Source: Ruegeria lacuscaerulensis ITI-1157 | Lineage (GTDB): Bacteria > Pseudomonadota > Alphaproteobacteria > Rhodobacterales > Rhodobacteraceae | DNA length: 40,856 nt | Assembly (NCBI GenBank): GCA_000161775.1 | Contig: GG704596.1 | Span: forward strand, 1 to 40,856 | Reading direction: 5' to 3' | In this document: in pieces, positions 31,452 through 40,160 of the stretch | How the letters are laid out: every line of letters starts with the position of its first letter | Numbering within the stretch: the first letter of the stretch is position 1 | Made by a program: the position numbers and the translations under genes | The notes under the pieces: generated by a model | The model's input: only the letters and a program-made list of their open reading frames with translations | What the model was told of the DNA's origin: nothing | Database searches by the model: none

Positions 31452-31880
31452 TCTTCTTCCGCAAATCAGAGCGCAGATAGATGGCGCACACCGGATGGGT
31501 CCGGGTGATCCCTTGCGCTTGCCCTCCATTCTGCAAGGAAATTCAGGCAAAGGTTGAGTGCCCGGAGATCATGCGATGCCCCGAGCATCAACGGCCGGAC
31601 ATCGGACGGCGTGGGAATGGCGGCTGCGTCGAGACACACGATGCTTGTATCGAAACGGGATTTTCTGACTCATCCTTTCCAAAGAGCAACTTAGCATCCG
31701 CCAGTTCCAATAATTTACAAAATCATAAATCAAAGAGTTCAATAATTTACAAAATAATATTTCATTTCTAGGGACTTGTTGGGGAATTTTCATACCACCC
31801 CCCATACTTGCCCTGCGAGGTTGTGTTTTACCCGACGGAAGAGGAGCCCGAGGGCGCAACCCGCTGAATGGGAGGAATTC
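31452..31880. other. 429-base region before the ABC importer operon
   Basis: No protein gene is supported. The first 180 bases have normal composition and show nothing distinctive. The second part (about 31675-31775) is strikingly AT-rich and holds the 16-base direct repeats described separately; it is probably the promoter/operator region of the importer. Confidence 0.6.
31708..31755. repeat. Two 16-bp direct repeats upstream of the ABC importer
   Basis: CAATAATTTACAAAAT occurs at 31708-31723 and again at 31740-31755, 32 bases start to start (about three helical turns). Both copies are identical and lie in an AT-rich stretch 125 bases before the substrate-binding protein gene. Spacing on one helical face suggests cooperative binding of a regulator. 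Confidence 0.6.
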
Positions 31881-33227
31881 ATGTCAAACAAATCTGTCAC
31901 GCGTCGCGGCGTGCTGAAGTCTGGTGCCGTCACAAGCGCCGGCCTGGCTCTGCCGACGATCTTCACGGCCTCGTCGGCCGCGGCCTATACCAACGAACCC
32001 ACTGGCGGATCAGTCACGCTGGGCTTCAACGTGCCGCAGACCGGCCCCTATGCCGAAGAAGGCAATGACGAGCTGCTGGCGCAGCAGCTGGCGGTCGAGC
32101 ATCTGAATGGCGAAGGCGACGGCGGCTGCCTGAACACCTTCACGTCCAAGGCGCTGAAGGGGAACGGCATCCTGGGCAAGAAGGTCGAGTTCGTCACCGG
32201 CGACACGCAGACCAAGTCCGACGCGGCCCGTGCATCGGCCAAGTCGATGATCGAAAAAGACGGCGCGATCATGATCAACGGCGGCTCGTCCTCGGGCGTG
32301 GCCGTGGCGGTTCAGGGCCTCTGCCAGGAGGCGGGCGTGATCTTCATGGCCGGCCTGACCCACGCCAACGACACCACCGGCAAGGACAAGAAGGCGAATG
32401 GCTTCCGTCACTTCTTCAACGCCTACATGTCGGGTGCGGCGCTGGCGCCGGTGCTGGCCAAGGAGATGGGCACCGATCGCCGGGCCTATCACCTGACCGC
32501 CGACTACAACTGGGGCTGGACCCAGGAAGAGTCGATCGTGGCGTCGACCGAGGCAATGGGCTGGGAGACGGTCAACACCGTCAAGACCCCGCTGGCCTCG
32601 ACCGACTTCTCGTCCTACATCGCGCCGGTTCTGAACTCGGGCGCGGACGTGCTGGTTCTGAACCACTACGGCGGCAACATGGTCAACTCGCTGACCAACG
32701 CGATCCAGTTCGGCCTGCTGGACAAGGTCGTGAACGGCAAGGACTTCAAGATCGTCGTTCCGCTGTACTCGGAGCTGATGGCCGCGGGCGCCGGCGAGAA
32801 CATCAAGGGCGTGCTGGGTTCGATGAACTGGAACTGGCAGCTGCAGGATGAGGGCACCAAGGCCTTCGTGAAGTCCTTCGGCGAGAAATACGGCAAGCCG
32901 CCGTCGAACTCGGCTCAGACCTGCTATGCCCAGGTTCTGCTGTATGCGGATGCGTGCGAACGCGCCGGCACCTTCAACCCCTGCGGCGTCGTCGAGGCCC
33001 TGGAAGGCTTCGAGTTCGACGGGCTGGGCAATGGTCCGACCCTGTACCGCGCCGACGACCACCAGTGCTTCAAGGACGTGCTGGTCGTGCGTGGCAACAT
33101 GAACCCGACCAACGCCTATGACACGCTCGAGATCGTCGAGATCACGCCGCGGGCGCAGGTGGAATACGCACCCGATCACCCGATGTTCGCCGGCGGCGAA
33201 CTGGGCAAGTGCAACCCGGGCGCGTAA
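31881..33227 (+). CDS. ABC importer periplasmic substrate-binding protein (branched-chain amino acid type)
   Basis: A 448-residue type I periplasmic binding protein with a twin-Arg signal (SVTRRGVLKSG, cleavage after SSAAA). The fold begins VTLGFNVPQTGPYAEEGNDE, as in LivJ/urea/amide-binding proteins. Motifs such as INGGSSSGVAVAVQGLCQEA and VLVLNHYGGNMVNSL correspond to ligand-contacting strands. GGGAGGAATTC is an excellent ribosome-binding site before the ATG at 31881. It is the first gene of a five-gene importer operon; the ligand (amino acid, amide or urea) cannot be told from sequence. Six Cys in the mature part may form disulfides. A strong hairpin after the stop probably protects this mRNA segment. 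Confidence 0.9.
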   Translation: MSNKSVTRRGVLKSGAVTSAGLALPTIFTASSAAAYTNEPTGGSVTLGFNVPQTGPYAEEGNDELLAQQLAVEHLNGEGDGGCLNTFTSKALKGNGILGKKVEFVTGDTQTKSDAARASAKSMIEKDGAIMINGGSSSGVAVAVQGLCQEAGVIFMAGLTHANDTTGKDKKANGFRHFFNAYMSGAALAPVLAKEMGTDRRAYHLTADYNWGWTQEESIVASTEAMGWETVNTVKTPLASTDFSSYIAPVLNSGADVLVLNHYGGNMVNSLTNAIQFGLLDKVVNGKDFKIVVPLYSELMAAGAGENIKGVLGSMNWNWQLQDEGTKAFVKSFGEKYGKPPSNSAQTCYAQVLLYADACERAGTFNPCGVVEALEGFEFDGLGNGPTLYRADDHQCFKDVLVVRGNMNPTNAYDTLEIVEITPRAQVEYAPDHPMFAGGELGKCNPGA

Positions 33228-33274
33228 CCCCGACACTCGGTTTTTCGCAAGAAAACCCCTGAGTCCTCAAAACG

Positions 33275-33304
33275 GCTCTCTCCGGTCAGATGACCGGGGA
33301 GAGC
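33275..33304 (+). other. Intercistronic hairpin between the binding-protein and permease genes
   Basis: A 14-bp stem with one G-U pair (33275-33288 with 33291-33304) lies between the stop at 33227 and the permease start at 33332. No T-run follows. Such hairpins commonly stabilise the upstream message or limit read-through, giving much more binding protein than permease. Confidence 0.65.
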
Positions 33305-33331
33305 TGCCGGGACCAGTCAAAGGTAAGGACA

Positions 33332-34363
33332 ATGGACGCAATCCTACTGCAAATTCTGAACGGGCTGGACAAGGGCTCGGCCTATGCGCTGATCGCGCTG
33401 GGGCTGACGCTGATCTTCGGCACGCTCGGCGTGGTGAACTTTGCCCACGGGGCTCTGTTCATGATCGGCGCCTTCTGTGCCGTCACGCTTCAGAAGATCT
33501 TCAACCTCAGCTACGAGGTCATCGACGAGACCCAGACCGACTTTCTGGGCAACCCGCTGAAGGTGAAGACCCCCTATGTCGAAAGCTGGTTCGGCCCGGA
33601 GATGGGCGCGACCATCATCGACTGGTCCGTGCCGCTGTCCATCCTGTTCGCCATCCCGATCATGCTGATGGTCGGCTACGTGATGGAGCGCGGCCTGATC
33701 AAGCATTTCTACAAGCGTCCCCATGCAGATCAGATTCTGGTCACCTTTGGCCTGGCCATCGTTCTGCAAGAGATCATCAAGTATTTCTTTGGCGCCAACC
33801 CCATCCAAACCCCACCCCCCGCGGCGTTGAGCGGGTCCGTCGATCTGGGATTGGCGCTGGGTTTCGATCCGAACGCCATCGTCTATCCGATCTGGCGGCT
33901 GGTCTATTTCCTGTTCGCGGTCGTGATCATCGGGGGCGTGTTCTCGTTTTTGCAGTTCACCACCTTCGGCATGGTCGTGCGCGCCGGAATGGCCGACCGG
34001 GAGACCGTGGGCCTTCTGGGCATCAACATCGACCGGCGGTTCACCATCATGTTCGGGATCGCAGCCGCCGTGGCTGGCCTCGCGGGCGTGATGTACGGGC
34101 CGCTGAACCCGCCCAACTATCACATGGGAATGGATTTCCTTGTGCTCAGCTTCGTGGTCGTCGTGGTCGGCGGCATGGGTTCGCTGCCCGGCGCGGTTCT
34201 GGCCGGCTTCCTGCTGGGCATCCTTGAAAGCTTTGCCTCGACCACTTGGGCGACCACCACGATACCGGGCATCAACCAGATCATCATCTACCTTGTCGCC
34301 ATCATCGTTCTTCTGACCCGTCCGCGGGGTCTGATGGGCCGCAAAGGCGTGATGGAGGAATAA
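33332..34363 (+). CDS. ABC importer permease, LivH type
   Basis: A 343-residue integral membrane permease of the LivH/branched-chain family. It starts with LQILNGLDKGSAYALIALGLTLIFG and has NFAHGALFMIGAF, both hallmark segments. The cytoplasmic coupling region FGMVVRAGMADRETVGLLGINI contacts the ATPases. About eight membrane helices are visible. The charged loop around residues 60-90 is longer than in LivH of E. coli. AAGGTAAGG lies just upstream of the ATG at 33332. It is followed after 3 bases by the second permease gene. Confidence 0.92.
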   Translation: MDAILLQILNGLDKGSAYALIALGLTLIFGTLGVVNFAHGALFMIGAFCAVTLQKIFNLSYEVIDETQTDFLGNPLKVKTPYVESWFGPEMGATIIDWSVPLSILFAIPIMLMVGYVMERGLIKHFYKRPHADQILVTFGLAIVLQEIIKYFFGANPIQTPPPAALSGSVDLGLALGFDPNAIVYPIWRLVYFLFAVVIIGGVFSFLQFTTFGMVVRAGMADRETVGLLGINIDRRFTIMFGIAAAVAGLAGVMYGPLNPPNYHMGMDFLVLSFVVVVVGGMGSLPGAVLAGFLLGILESFASTTWATTTIPGINQIIIYLVAIIVLLTRPRGLMGRKGVMEE

Positions 34364-34366
34364 CCC

Positions 34367-35572
34367 ATGCTGGGACTGAACAAAAAAGACACAAGCCTGC
34401 TGATCGTCGTCGCAATCCTGACGCTGCTGGCGCCCTTCATCCTGAACCCCTTCCCCAGCGACAGCGCCATGGCGCAGTTCAACGCGGGCTACCCGGACCT
34501 GATGCAGCGGTTCGTGATCTTCGGCATCTTTGCCATCGGGTTCAACATTCTGTTCGGCCTGACCGGATACCTGTCCTTTGGCCACGCGGCCTTTCTGGGG
34601 GTGGGGTCCTACTCGGCCGTTTGGATGTTCAAACTGCTCAGCTACAACGTCATTCCGGCCATCGCGCTGAGCGTCGTGGTCGCCGGGCTGTTCTCGGTGC
34701 TGATCGGTTACATCAGCCTGCGCAGGTCGGGGATCTACTTCTCGATCCTGACGCTGGCCTTCGCGCAGATGAGCTTTGCGCTGGCCTATTCGGTGCTGTC
34801 GAACCCCAAGTTCAACCTGACCAACGGGGAAACCGGCCTGCAGGTCTATGCCGACGACCCGCAGATCCTGCAGGGGGCCAATGCGCCCGATCTGCCGCAT
34901 CTGTTCGGCCTGCCGATGCGCGCGACCTACACGATGGATGTGGGCGCGTGGAGCTTTGACTTCAACGCGGGCTACTATCTGTGCGCGGTGATCATGATGG
35001 TGGTGTTCTACCTGGCGATCCGCATCTTCCGTTCGCCCTTCGGCATGATGCTGCGGGCGGTGAAGTCGAACCAGCAGCGGATGAACTATACCGGGTTGAA
35101 CTCCAAACCCTACACGCTGGCCGCTTTCGTGATCTCGGGCATGTATGCCGGTCTGGCCGGTGGCCTGATGGCCGCGATGGACCCGCTGGCCGGCGCCGAA
35201 CGGATGCAATGGACCGCCTCGGGCGAGGTCGTCTTGATGACCATCCTGGGCGGCACCGGTACCCTGATCGGGCCGGTTCTGGGTGCAGGCTTCATCAAGT
35301 ATTTCGAGAATATCTTCTCGAAGATCAACGACAACGTGCTGCACAGCTGGTTCGCCTTCCTGCCCGACGGGCTCGAGGACGCGGTGGTGTTCATCATCCA
35401 CCCGTTCATCGGCAAGGGCTGGCACCTGACCCTGGGCATCCTGTTCATGCTGGTGGTGATCTACCTGCCCGGCGGGCTGGTCGAGGGCGGTCAGCGATTG
35501 CTGAACTGGATCCGCCGCAAAAGCGTCGGCGGGGATGACACCCGCGAAGGCAAAACCGAGCCGGCAGAATAA
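34367..35572 (+). CDS. ABC importer permease, LivM type
   Basis: A 401-residue permease of the LivM family. The signatures are [31 protein letters not shown] (residues about 49-79), [17 protein letters not shown], and the coupling loop [21 protein letters not shown], followed by [17 protein letters not shown] polar insertion (about residues 155-195) lies between helices on the periplasmic side. It forms a heterodimer with the LivH-type subunit and is 12 bases from the first ATPase gene. Confidence 0.92.
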   Translation: MLGLNKKDTSLLIVVAILTLLAPFILNPFPSDSAMAQFNAGYPDLMQRFVIFGIFAIGFNILFGLTGYLSFGHAAFLGVGSYSAVWMFKLLSYNVIPAIALSVVVAGLFSVLIGYISLRRSGIYFSILTLAFAQMSFALAYSVLSNPKFNLTNGETGLQVYADDPQILQGANAPDLPHLFGLPMRATYTMDVGAWSFDFNAGYYLCAVIMMVVFYLAIRIFRSPFGMMLRAVKSNQQRMNYTGLNSKPYTLAAFVISGMYAGLAGGLMAAMDPLAGAERMQWTASGEVVLMTILGGTGTLIGPVLGAGFIKYFENIFSKINDNVLHSWFAFLPDGLEDAVVFIIHPFIGKGWHLTLGILFMLVVIYLPGGLVEGGQRLLNWIRRKSVGGDDTREGKTEPAE

Positions 35573-35584
35573 GGAAACGCGTCA

Positions 35585-36340
35585 ATGGCAATTCTGAAAG
35601 TAAAAGATGTCAGCAAGCGCTTCGGCGGCCTCAAGGCCCTGAGTGACGTGAACCTGAGCGTCGAGGAAAACTCGGTCCATGCGATCATCGGCCCCAACGG
35701 GGCGGGCAAGTCCACCCTGCTGAACTGTCTGGTGGGCAAGCTGATCCCGGATACCGGATCTGTCCTGTTCGACAACCAGTCGGTGCTGGGACGCGAGCCG
35801 TACCAGATCAACCAGATGGGCATCAGCCGGGTGTTCCAGACACCCGAAATCTTCGGAGACCTGACGGTGATGGAGAACATGCTGATCCCCATCTTTGCGA
35901 TGCGCGACGGGGCATTCCGCATGCACGCCTACGAGACCATCGCCAACGAAAAAGAGGTGCTCGAACAGGCCGAGGCCATGCTGGAAGAGATGAACATGGC
36001 CGACAAGCGGCACATGCACGCGGCCTCGCTGTCGCGCGGCGACAAGCGGCGGCTCGAGATCGGCATGTGCCTCAGCCAGAAGCCGCGCCTGCTGCTGCTG
36101 GACGAGCCCACGGCCGGGATGGCACGGGCCGACACCAACAACACCATCGACCTGCTGAAACAGATCAAGGATGAGCGCGACATCACCATCGCGATCATCG
36201 AGCACGACATGCATGTGGTGTTCAGTCTGGCCGAGCGGATCACCGTTCTGGCGCAGGGCACGCCGCTGGTCGAGGACACCCCAGAAAACATCCGCGGAAA
36301 CCCCAAGGTCCGAGAGGCCTATCTGGGCGAGGCGGCGTGA
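35585..36340 (+). CDS. ABC importer ATPase, LivG type
   Basis: A 251-residue ABC ATPase with Walker A GPNGAGKST (about residues 37-45), Q-loop GISRVFQTPEIF, a modified signature LSRGDKRRLEIG (LSRGD in place of LSGGQ) and Walker B RLLLLDEPTAGM. The switch His follows in IIEHDMHVVF. The signature variant and the TAGM ending are typical of the LivG/UrtD branch, whose partner carries the canonical signature. The C-terminal REAYLGE motif is the LivG-family tail. Confidence 0.93.
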   Translation: MAILKVKDVSKRFGGLKALSDVNLSVEENSVHAIIGPNGAGKSTLLNCLVGKLIPDTGSVLFDNQSVLGREPYQINQMGISRVFQTPEIFGDLTVMENMLIPIFAMRDGAFRMHAYETIANEKEVLEQAEAMLEEMNMADKRHMHAASLSRGDKRRLEIGMCLSQKPRLLLLDEPTAGMARADTNNTIDLLKQIKDERDITIAIIEHDMHVVFSLAERITVLAQGTPLVEDTPENIRGNPKVREAYLGEAA

Positions 36341-36349
36341 GGAAAAGCT

Positions 36350-37105
36350 ATGAACGAGAAACCTGACTTTTCGAAAAACGCCAACATGGCCAGCACTGCG
36401 CCCGCGTTCCTGTCGGTGTGGGACATGCATTCGTACTATGGCGAAAGCTACATCGTCCAAGGCGTCAGCTTCAACGTCCACGAAGGCGAGATCCTGGCCC
36501 TGCTGGGGCGCAACGGGGCCGGCAAGACTTCGACCCTGCGCTCGATCGCGCGGGTCAGCGACCCCGAGGTGCGCCACGGAGAGATCTGGCTGGACCACAA
36601 GCCGCTGCACAACATGACCAGCTACGAGGCCGCCGCCGCCGGGTTGGGCCTGGTGCCCGAAGATCGGCGGATCATCCCCGGCCTGACGGTCGAAGAGAAC
36701 CTGCAACTGGCCCAGATCGCCCCGCCGATCGGCTGGTCGCTGGAACGGATATACGAGCTGTTCCCGCGTCTAGGCGAACGGCGCAAGCAGGAGGGCGTGA
36801 CCCTTTCGGGCGGCGAACAGCAGATGCTGTCGATCGCCCGTGCGTTGGCCCGGGACATCAAGGTGCTGCTGCTGGACGAACCCTACGAGGGGCTGGCCCC
36901 GGTGATCGTGGACGAGATCGAAAAGACGCTGATCCACATCAAGCAGCAGGGCATGACCACCATCATCGTCGAACAGAACGCGGTGCGCGCGCTGCAACTG
37001 GCCGACCGGGCGATCATTCTGGACACGGGCTGCATCGTGTTCGACGGCACTGCCGACGAGGTGCTGGAAAACACCCAGCTGCGCGAGGAATATCTGGCGA
37101 TCTGA
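36350..37105 (+). CDS. ABC importer ATPase, LivF type
   Basis: A 251-residue ABC ATPase with Walker A GRNGAGKTST, the Q-loop region GLVPEDRRIIPGLTVEENL, canonical signature LSGGEQQM, Walker B VLLLDEPYEGLAP and VEQNAVRALQLADRAIIL (switch residue Q in place of His, usual for LivF). The N-terminal 17 residues are an extension before the fold starts. The GLVPEDRRI/F form is frequent in branched-chain and amide importers. It is the last gene of the importer and meets the convergent racemase-like gene 6 bases beyond, with no terminator hairpin visible. Confidence 0.93.
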   Translation: MNEKPDFSKNANMASTAPAFLSVWDMHSYYGESYIVQGVSFNVHEGEILALLGRNGAGKTSTLRSIARVSDPEVRHGEIWLDHKPLHNMTSYEAAAAGLGLVPEDRRIIPGLTVEENLQLAQIAPPIGWSLERIYELFPRLGERRKQEGVTLSGGEQQMLSIARALARDIKVLLLDEPYEGLAPVIVDEIEKTLIHIKQQGMTTIIVEQNAVRALQLADRAIILDTGCIVFDGTADEVLENTQLREEYLAI

Positions 37106-37111
37106 CCCGCG

Positions 37112-38233
37112 TCAGTTGGGCAGGCAGGCCCATTTGACCACGACCCGCCCCTGCCGCAGGACCAGAACCATGCCGAACTGGTTCAATACCGCTTCACTCT
37201 GACTGGGGCGCAGCAAGGCGATATCGCCGGGCTGCGCCTTTGTCGTTTTGGGACCCACCCAGACCTCCTGGTTGCTTGAACGCCCGAACACGCCGGAATA
37301 GCCGAACCCTTCGGGCCAGACGGGGCTGGCCAGGTAATGTCCGCCGGAAATGGCGAGGTTGGTCCGGCGAAGCCCGGGCAGGTCGATCCCAGGCACCGGG
37401 TTGCGCGGCATGACCTTGAGGATCGGTGTGGCCAGGAACAGGGCGGGCAGAAACGCCCCGGTCGATGCATGGTCGAAATCCGAAGGTTTCACCAGAACCG
37501 ACCCAAAGGCGACCTCGGTCGCCGGGGTTCGCGTGGCCGGATCCTGAAAGGTCAGGCTGCCACCGGTGTTCAGGCACAGCCCCTGCGCCCCCTGCCCCAG
37601 CGCAGCGACCGCTTGCCCAAAGGCTGTCGCGCTGGCGCGCCGCGCGCGGCGTCGGAGCGGCCCAGGCAGTTTGGCCAGATGCACCTCGTACCCCATCACG
37701 CCCGACAGGGTGGCATGGGCATGATCCGCGATCCGCGACGCGACGCCTGCGACCTGATCGGGGGTCAACCCGCCGCGATGCAGGCCCACGTCGATCTCGA
37801 GCGACAAGCGCAGGGTTTGGCCCGTGTCAGCGGCAAGCGACAGATATGCGTCCAGCCTTTGAGGCGTGTCGATCAGCCACTGCACCCTCCGGGCGGCGTC
37901 GGGATGCGTCTCAAGAATCCGCCGGGCGGCCGTCACCGGCAGCGGTTTGCCCAGCAGGTGATCGGTGTCCGGCTCGGCGGCTAGCAGCGCGGACAGCATG
38001 GGTTCGGAAAAGCTCATCAGGCCCGTTGTCGGAAGCCGGCTGCGGATATGGTCCAGCAGAGGCAGGCACGGCAGAGACTTGGCCACCAGCCGGGCCTGCA
38101 GGCCATGGCCCAGCCCCGCGCGGGCGGCGTCGCAATTCGCCTCGACCCGGTCCAGATCGACGACGGCAACCGGCCGATCGACGCCATGATCGCGCAGCGC
38201 CTGGGCGAGTTGTTCAAGATACTCTGCGGTCAT
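37112..38233 (-). CDS. Alanine-racemase-fold PLP enzyme (D-threonine aldolase / D-serine dehydratase-like)
   Basis: A 373-residue protein whose N-terminal part is the fold-type III PLP barrel of the DSD1/D-threonine aldolase family: TPQRLDAYLSLAADTG and LSLEIDVGLHRGGL are recognisable, and VAKS holds the probable PLP lysine (Lys52). The C-terminal domain is present, but where family members bind zinc through a His-x-Cys motif this one has SQSEAV, so that site appears lost. The substrate is therefore unknown. Its ATG overlaps the stop of the lactone oxidase gene by four bases, arguing for a joint pathway. Confidence 0.75.
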   Translation of the reverse strand: MTAEYLEQLAQALRDHGVDRPVAVVDLDRVEANCDAARAGLGHGLQARLVAKSLPCLPLLDHIRSRLPTTGLMSFSEPMLSALLAAEPDTDHLLGKPLPVTAARRILETHPDAARRVQWLIDTPQRLDAYLSLAADTGQTLRLSLEIDVGLHRGGLTPDQVAGVASRIADHAHATLSGVMGYEVHLAKLPGPLRRRARRASATAFGQAVAALGQGAQGLCLNTGGSLTFQDPATRTPATEVAFGSVLVKPSDFDHASTGAFLPALFLATPILKVMPRNPVPGIDLPGLRRTNLAISGGHYLASPVWPEGFGYSGVFGRSSNQEVWVGPKTTKAQPGDIALLRPSQSEAVLNQFGMVLVLRQGRVVVKWACLPN

Positions 38234-39477
38234 GGGCGAAACATCCGGGCCAGCGCGGGCGTCAGGAACTTGCCCTTTGGGTCCAGCTTTTCGCGCAATG
38301 CGCAGAAGGCGTCGAAATCGGGATAGAGGCGCGACAGATCGGAATAGGTCAGGCTGTGCAACTTGCCCCAATGGGGGCGGCCGCCGGCCTGCAGAAACAT
38401 CGGCTCCATCGCCTCGAAATAGCGCAGATGGCCTTCCTTCGCATCGGTGTGGATGGCAACCGACACGCGCGGGCCACCTTGGAACGGTGACAGGCAGGCG
38501 TCGTCGCCTGCGGTCTGGCGCACCTCGATCGGGAAATAGATGTAGGCGTGGTCACGCTCCAACCGTCGGATCAGTTCGGACAGCACGTCACGGGCGTTTT
38601 CCGGCGGCAGGTGGTATTCCATTTCCTTGAACCGGATGTGCCGCTCGCTGCACAACACACGCCAGCTTTCGCCGACGTGATCCTCGTCGGACTGGGCCAG
38701 CGTCAGCAGACGCAGCAGGGCGCGCCGCAAGCCGGGGCTGAGCCGACCCGCGTTGCGCGCCAGCTTCAGAACCTTGACGGCGATCATGTCCAGATCGCGC
38801 GGCGCGCGGGTCTCGGGCGCATCGGTGATGTCATGCCGGATTTCAACGGTCTTGCCGGTGAAGGGAATGTAGAAGAACTCGAAATTTCGGTTCTCGTCCC
38901 AATGCTGGTGCATACGCTCCAGTGTGCCTCGCAGGTCTGACAGACGCACCCGGCGGCGTAGGTTGTATTGCGGCACGACGTTGATCTGCGCCTCGGTCAC
39001 GATGCCCAGCAGACCCAGCGAGACCTGCACCATGTTCAGCGGAATGTCTGCGGTGGTCAGGGTCTGTCCGTCAGCGCCGATCAACCGGGCTGCAGTGATC
39101 TCGGCAGACAGGCACGGCAGGGTGCGCCCTGTGCCATGGGTCGCCGTGGCCGCCGCGCCGGCCAAAGTCTGCACGTTGATATCACCCAGATTGCGGAAGG
39201 CCATGCCATGCTCGGCCAGTGCCGGTGACAGGTCGCGCAACCGGGCATTGGCGTTGACCCAGGCCCGTTCGCCTTCGATCTGCGTAACGGCAGGCAGGTC
39301 CAAGGCGGTAAGGTCAATGATGTGTTGCGCCCCCGGAACCAGCGGGGTGAAGGAATGCCCTGCCCCGACCGGACGCAGGGTTTCGGCCGAGGCGATCAGT
39401 TGCAGCAACTCTTCGGTCGTGGTCGGCCGCTTGGGTCGTATTTGGCTGGTCTGGTTGTCTGCCCAGTTCTGCCACAT
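38230..39477 (-). CDS. D-arabinono-1,4-lactone oxidase-family FAD enzyme
   Basis: A 415-residue member of the sugar-lactone/polyol oxidase family (L-gulonolactone oxidase, D-arabinonolactone oxidase, alditol oxidase). The N-terminal FAD_binding_4 domain has RPVGAGHSFTPL; His41 is the likely covalent FAD attachment. The C-terminal ALO domain ends with the typical GGRPHWGKLHS and FDAFCALREKLDPKGKFL. I moved the start to 39477 (MWQNWADN), which is directly preceded by the very strong GGGAGGAGG ribosome-binding site; the Met at 39495 would have that site inside the gene. That 9-base site is exactly complementary to the CCTCCTCCC loops of the sRNA array. Confidence 0.85.
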   Translation of the reverse strand: MWQNWADNQTSQIRPKRPTTTEELLQLIASAETLRPVGAGHSFTPLVPGAQHIIDLTALDLPAVTQIEGERAWVNANARLRDLSPALAEHGMAFRNLGDINVQTLAGAAATATHGTGRTLPCLSAEITAARLIGADGQTLTTADIPLNMVQVSLGLLGIVTEAQINVVPQYNLRRRVRLSDLRGTLERMHQHWDENRNFEFFYIPFTGKTVEIRHDITDAPETRAPRDLDMIAVKVLKLARNAGRLSPGLRRALLRLLTLAQSDEDHVGESWRVLCSERHIRFKEMEYHLPPENARDVLSELIRRLERDHAYIYFPIEVRQTAGDDACLSPFQGGPRVSVAIHTDAKEGHLRYFEAMEPMFLQAGGRPHWGKLHSLTYSDLSRLYPDFDAFCALREKLDPKGKFLTPALARMFRP

Positions 39478-39567
39478 GGCTGATCCTCCTCCCATCCGGG
39501 GCAGAGGATTGCAGCCAGCGCGAAACCGAACAAGCCCGGTTTTCAGGACGTTACGTCGGGAAAGCAG

Positions 39568-40089
39568 TTATTCGGCGGCAGGCCGCAGGTTGGCGACGCT
39601 GTCGAACCAGGCCTCGATGGCGTCCAGATCGGGTTCAAGCGGCTGCGCCGCACCATCGGTGAAATCCACGAACTTGTCACGGTTCAGGCCGTTGACCCCG
39701 ACCAGCACCGGGATATCCAGCGCCAGCGCCTCGGCGATGACGGGGCGGAACCCGCGGCCATCGGCCTCGTGCTTGCCGAACTTGTTGACGATCAGCAGTT
39801 GCGGACGGTCGGCCAAAGAAGCCGTCACATATCCCACCGCCTGCTCCAACGCGGCCGGGTCCAACCGGCATCCGCGCGACTGGCTGCCCAGCGATTGCGA
39901 GATGCGGATGGTTTCGCCATCCGGCAGCACGCGAAGGTCCATGTCGCATTTGCTGCTGTCGGCGCATTCGGTGTTGGTCTGAACCACACCGGCCAGACGG
40001 GCGCCCTTGGCCAGCAGACGTTCGGCTACCGCGCTCAGCAGGCGGTCGGTTGCGCCGCGATCGGTGGTGGTGACATAGGCCAGATGCAT
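39568..40089 (-). CDS. DUF2478-family protein
   Basis: A 173-residue cytoplasmic protein of the DUF2478 family. It begins MHLAYVTTTDRGATDRLLSAV, similar in layout to a nucleotide-binding loop, and has CRLDPAALEQAV and the most conserved part, LLIVNKFGKHEADGRGFRPV. Cys-containing residues near 40-50 (TECADSSKCDMDL) could bind metal. Family members often lie near molybdate or denitrification genes; here an NnrU gene is directly upstream. The start at 40089 is preceded by AAAGG; a Met 12 codons earlier has a poorer context. Confidence 0.78.
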   Translation of the reverse strand: MHLAYVTTTDRGATDRLLSAVAERLLAKGARLAGVVQTNTECADSSKCDMDLRVLPDGETIRISQSLGSQSRGCRLDPAALEQAVGYVTASLADRPQLLIVNKFGKHEADGRGFRPVIAEALALDIPVLVGVNGLNRDKFVDFTDGAAQPLEPDLDAIEAWFDSVANLRPAAE

Positions 40090-40160
40090 CGGCAGACCTT
40101 TCTGGGTTTCATCTTGTTGTTTCAATTAGCACGCATGGGGCGCCCCTTCCAGCACCCGCA

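Noticed and set aside
31351..31557. Short plus-strand open frame across tRNA-Tyr
   Set aside because: It consists mostly of the tRNA sequence and has no start signal.
31452..31880. Possible genomic-island edge after tRNA-Tyr because of the AT-rich stretch
   Set aside because: Downstream genes are an ordinary importer with normal composition, there is no integrase and no 3'-end tRNA duplication; the AT-rich part fits a promoter.
33344..35425. 693-codon minus-strand open frame opposite the two permease genes
   Set aside because: Antisense shadow of membrane-protein codons; the product is unnaturally rich in Arg, His, Asp and Gln.
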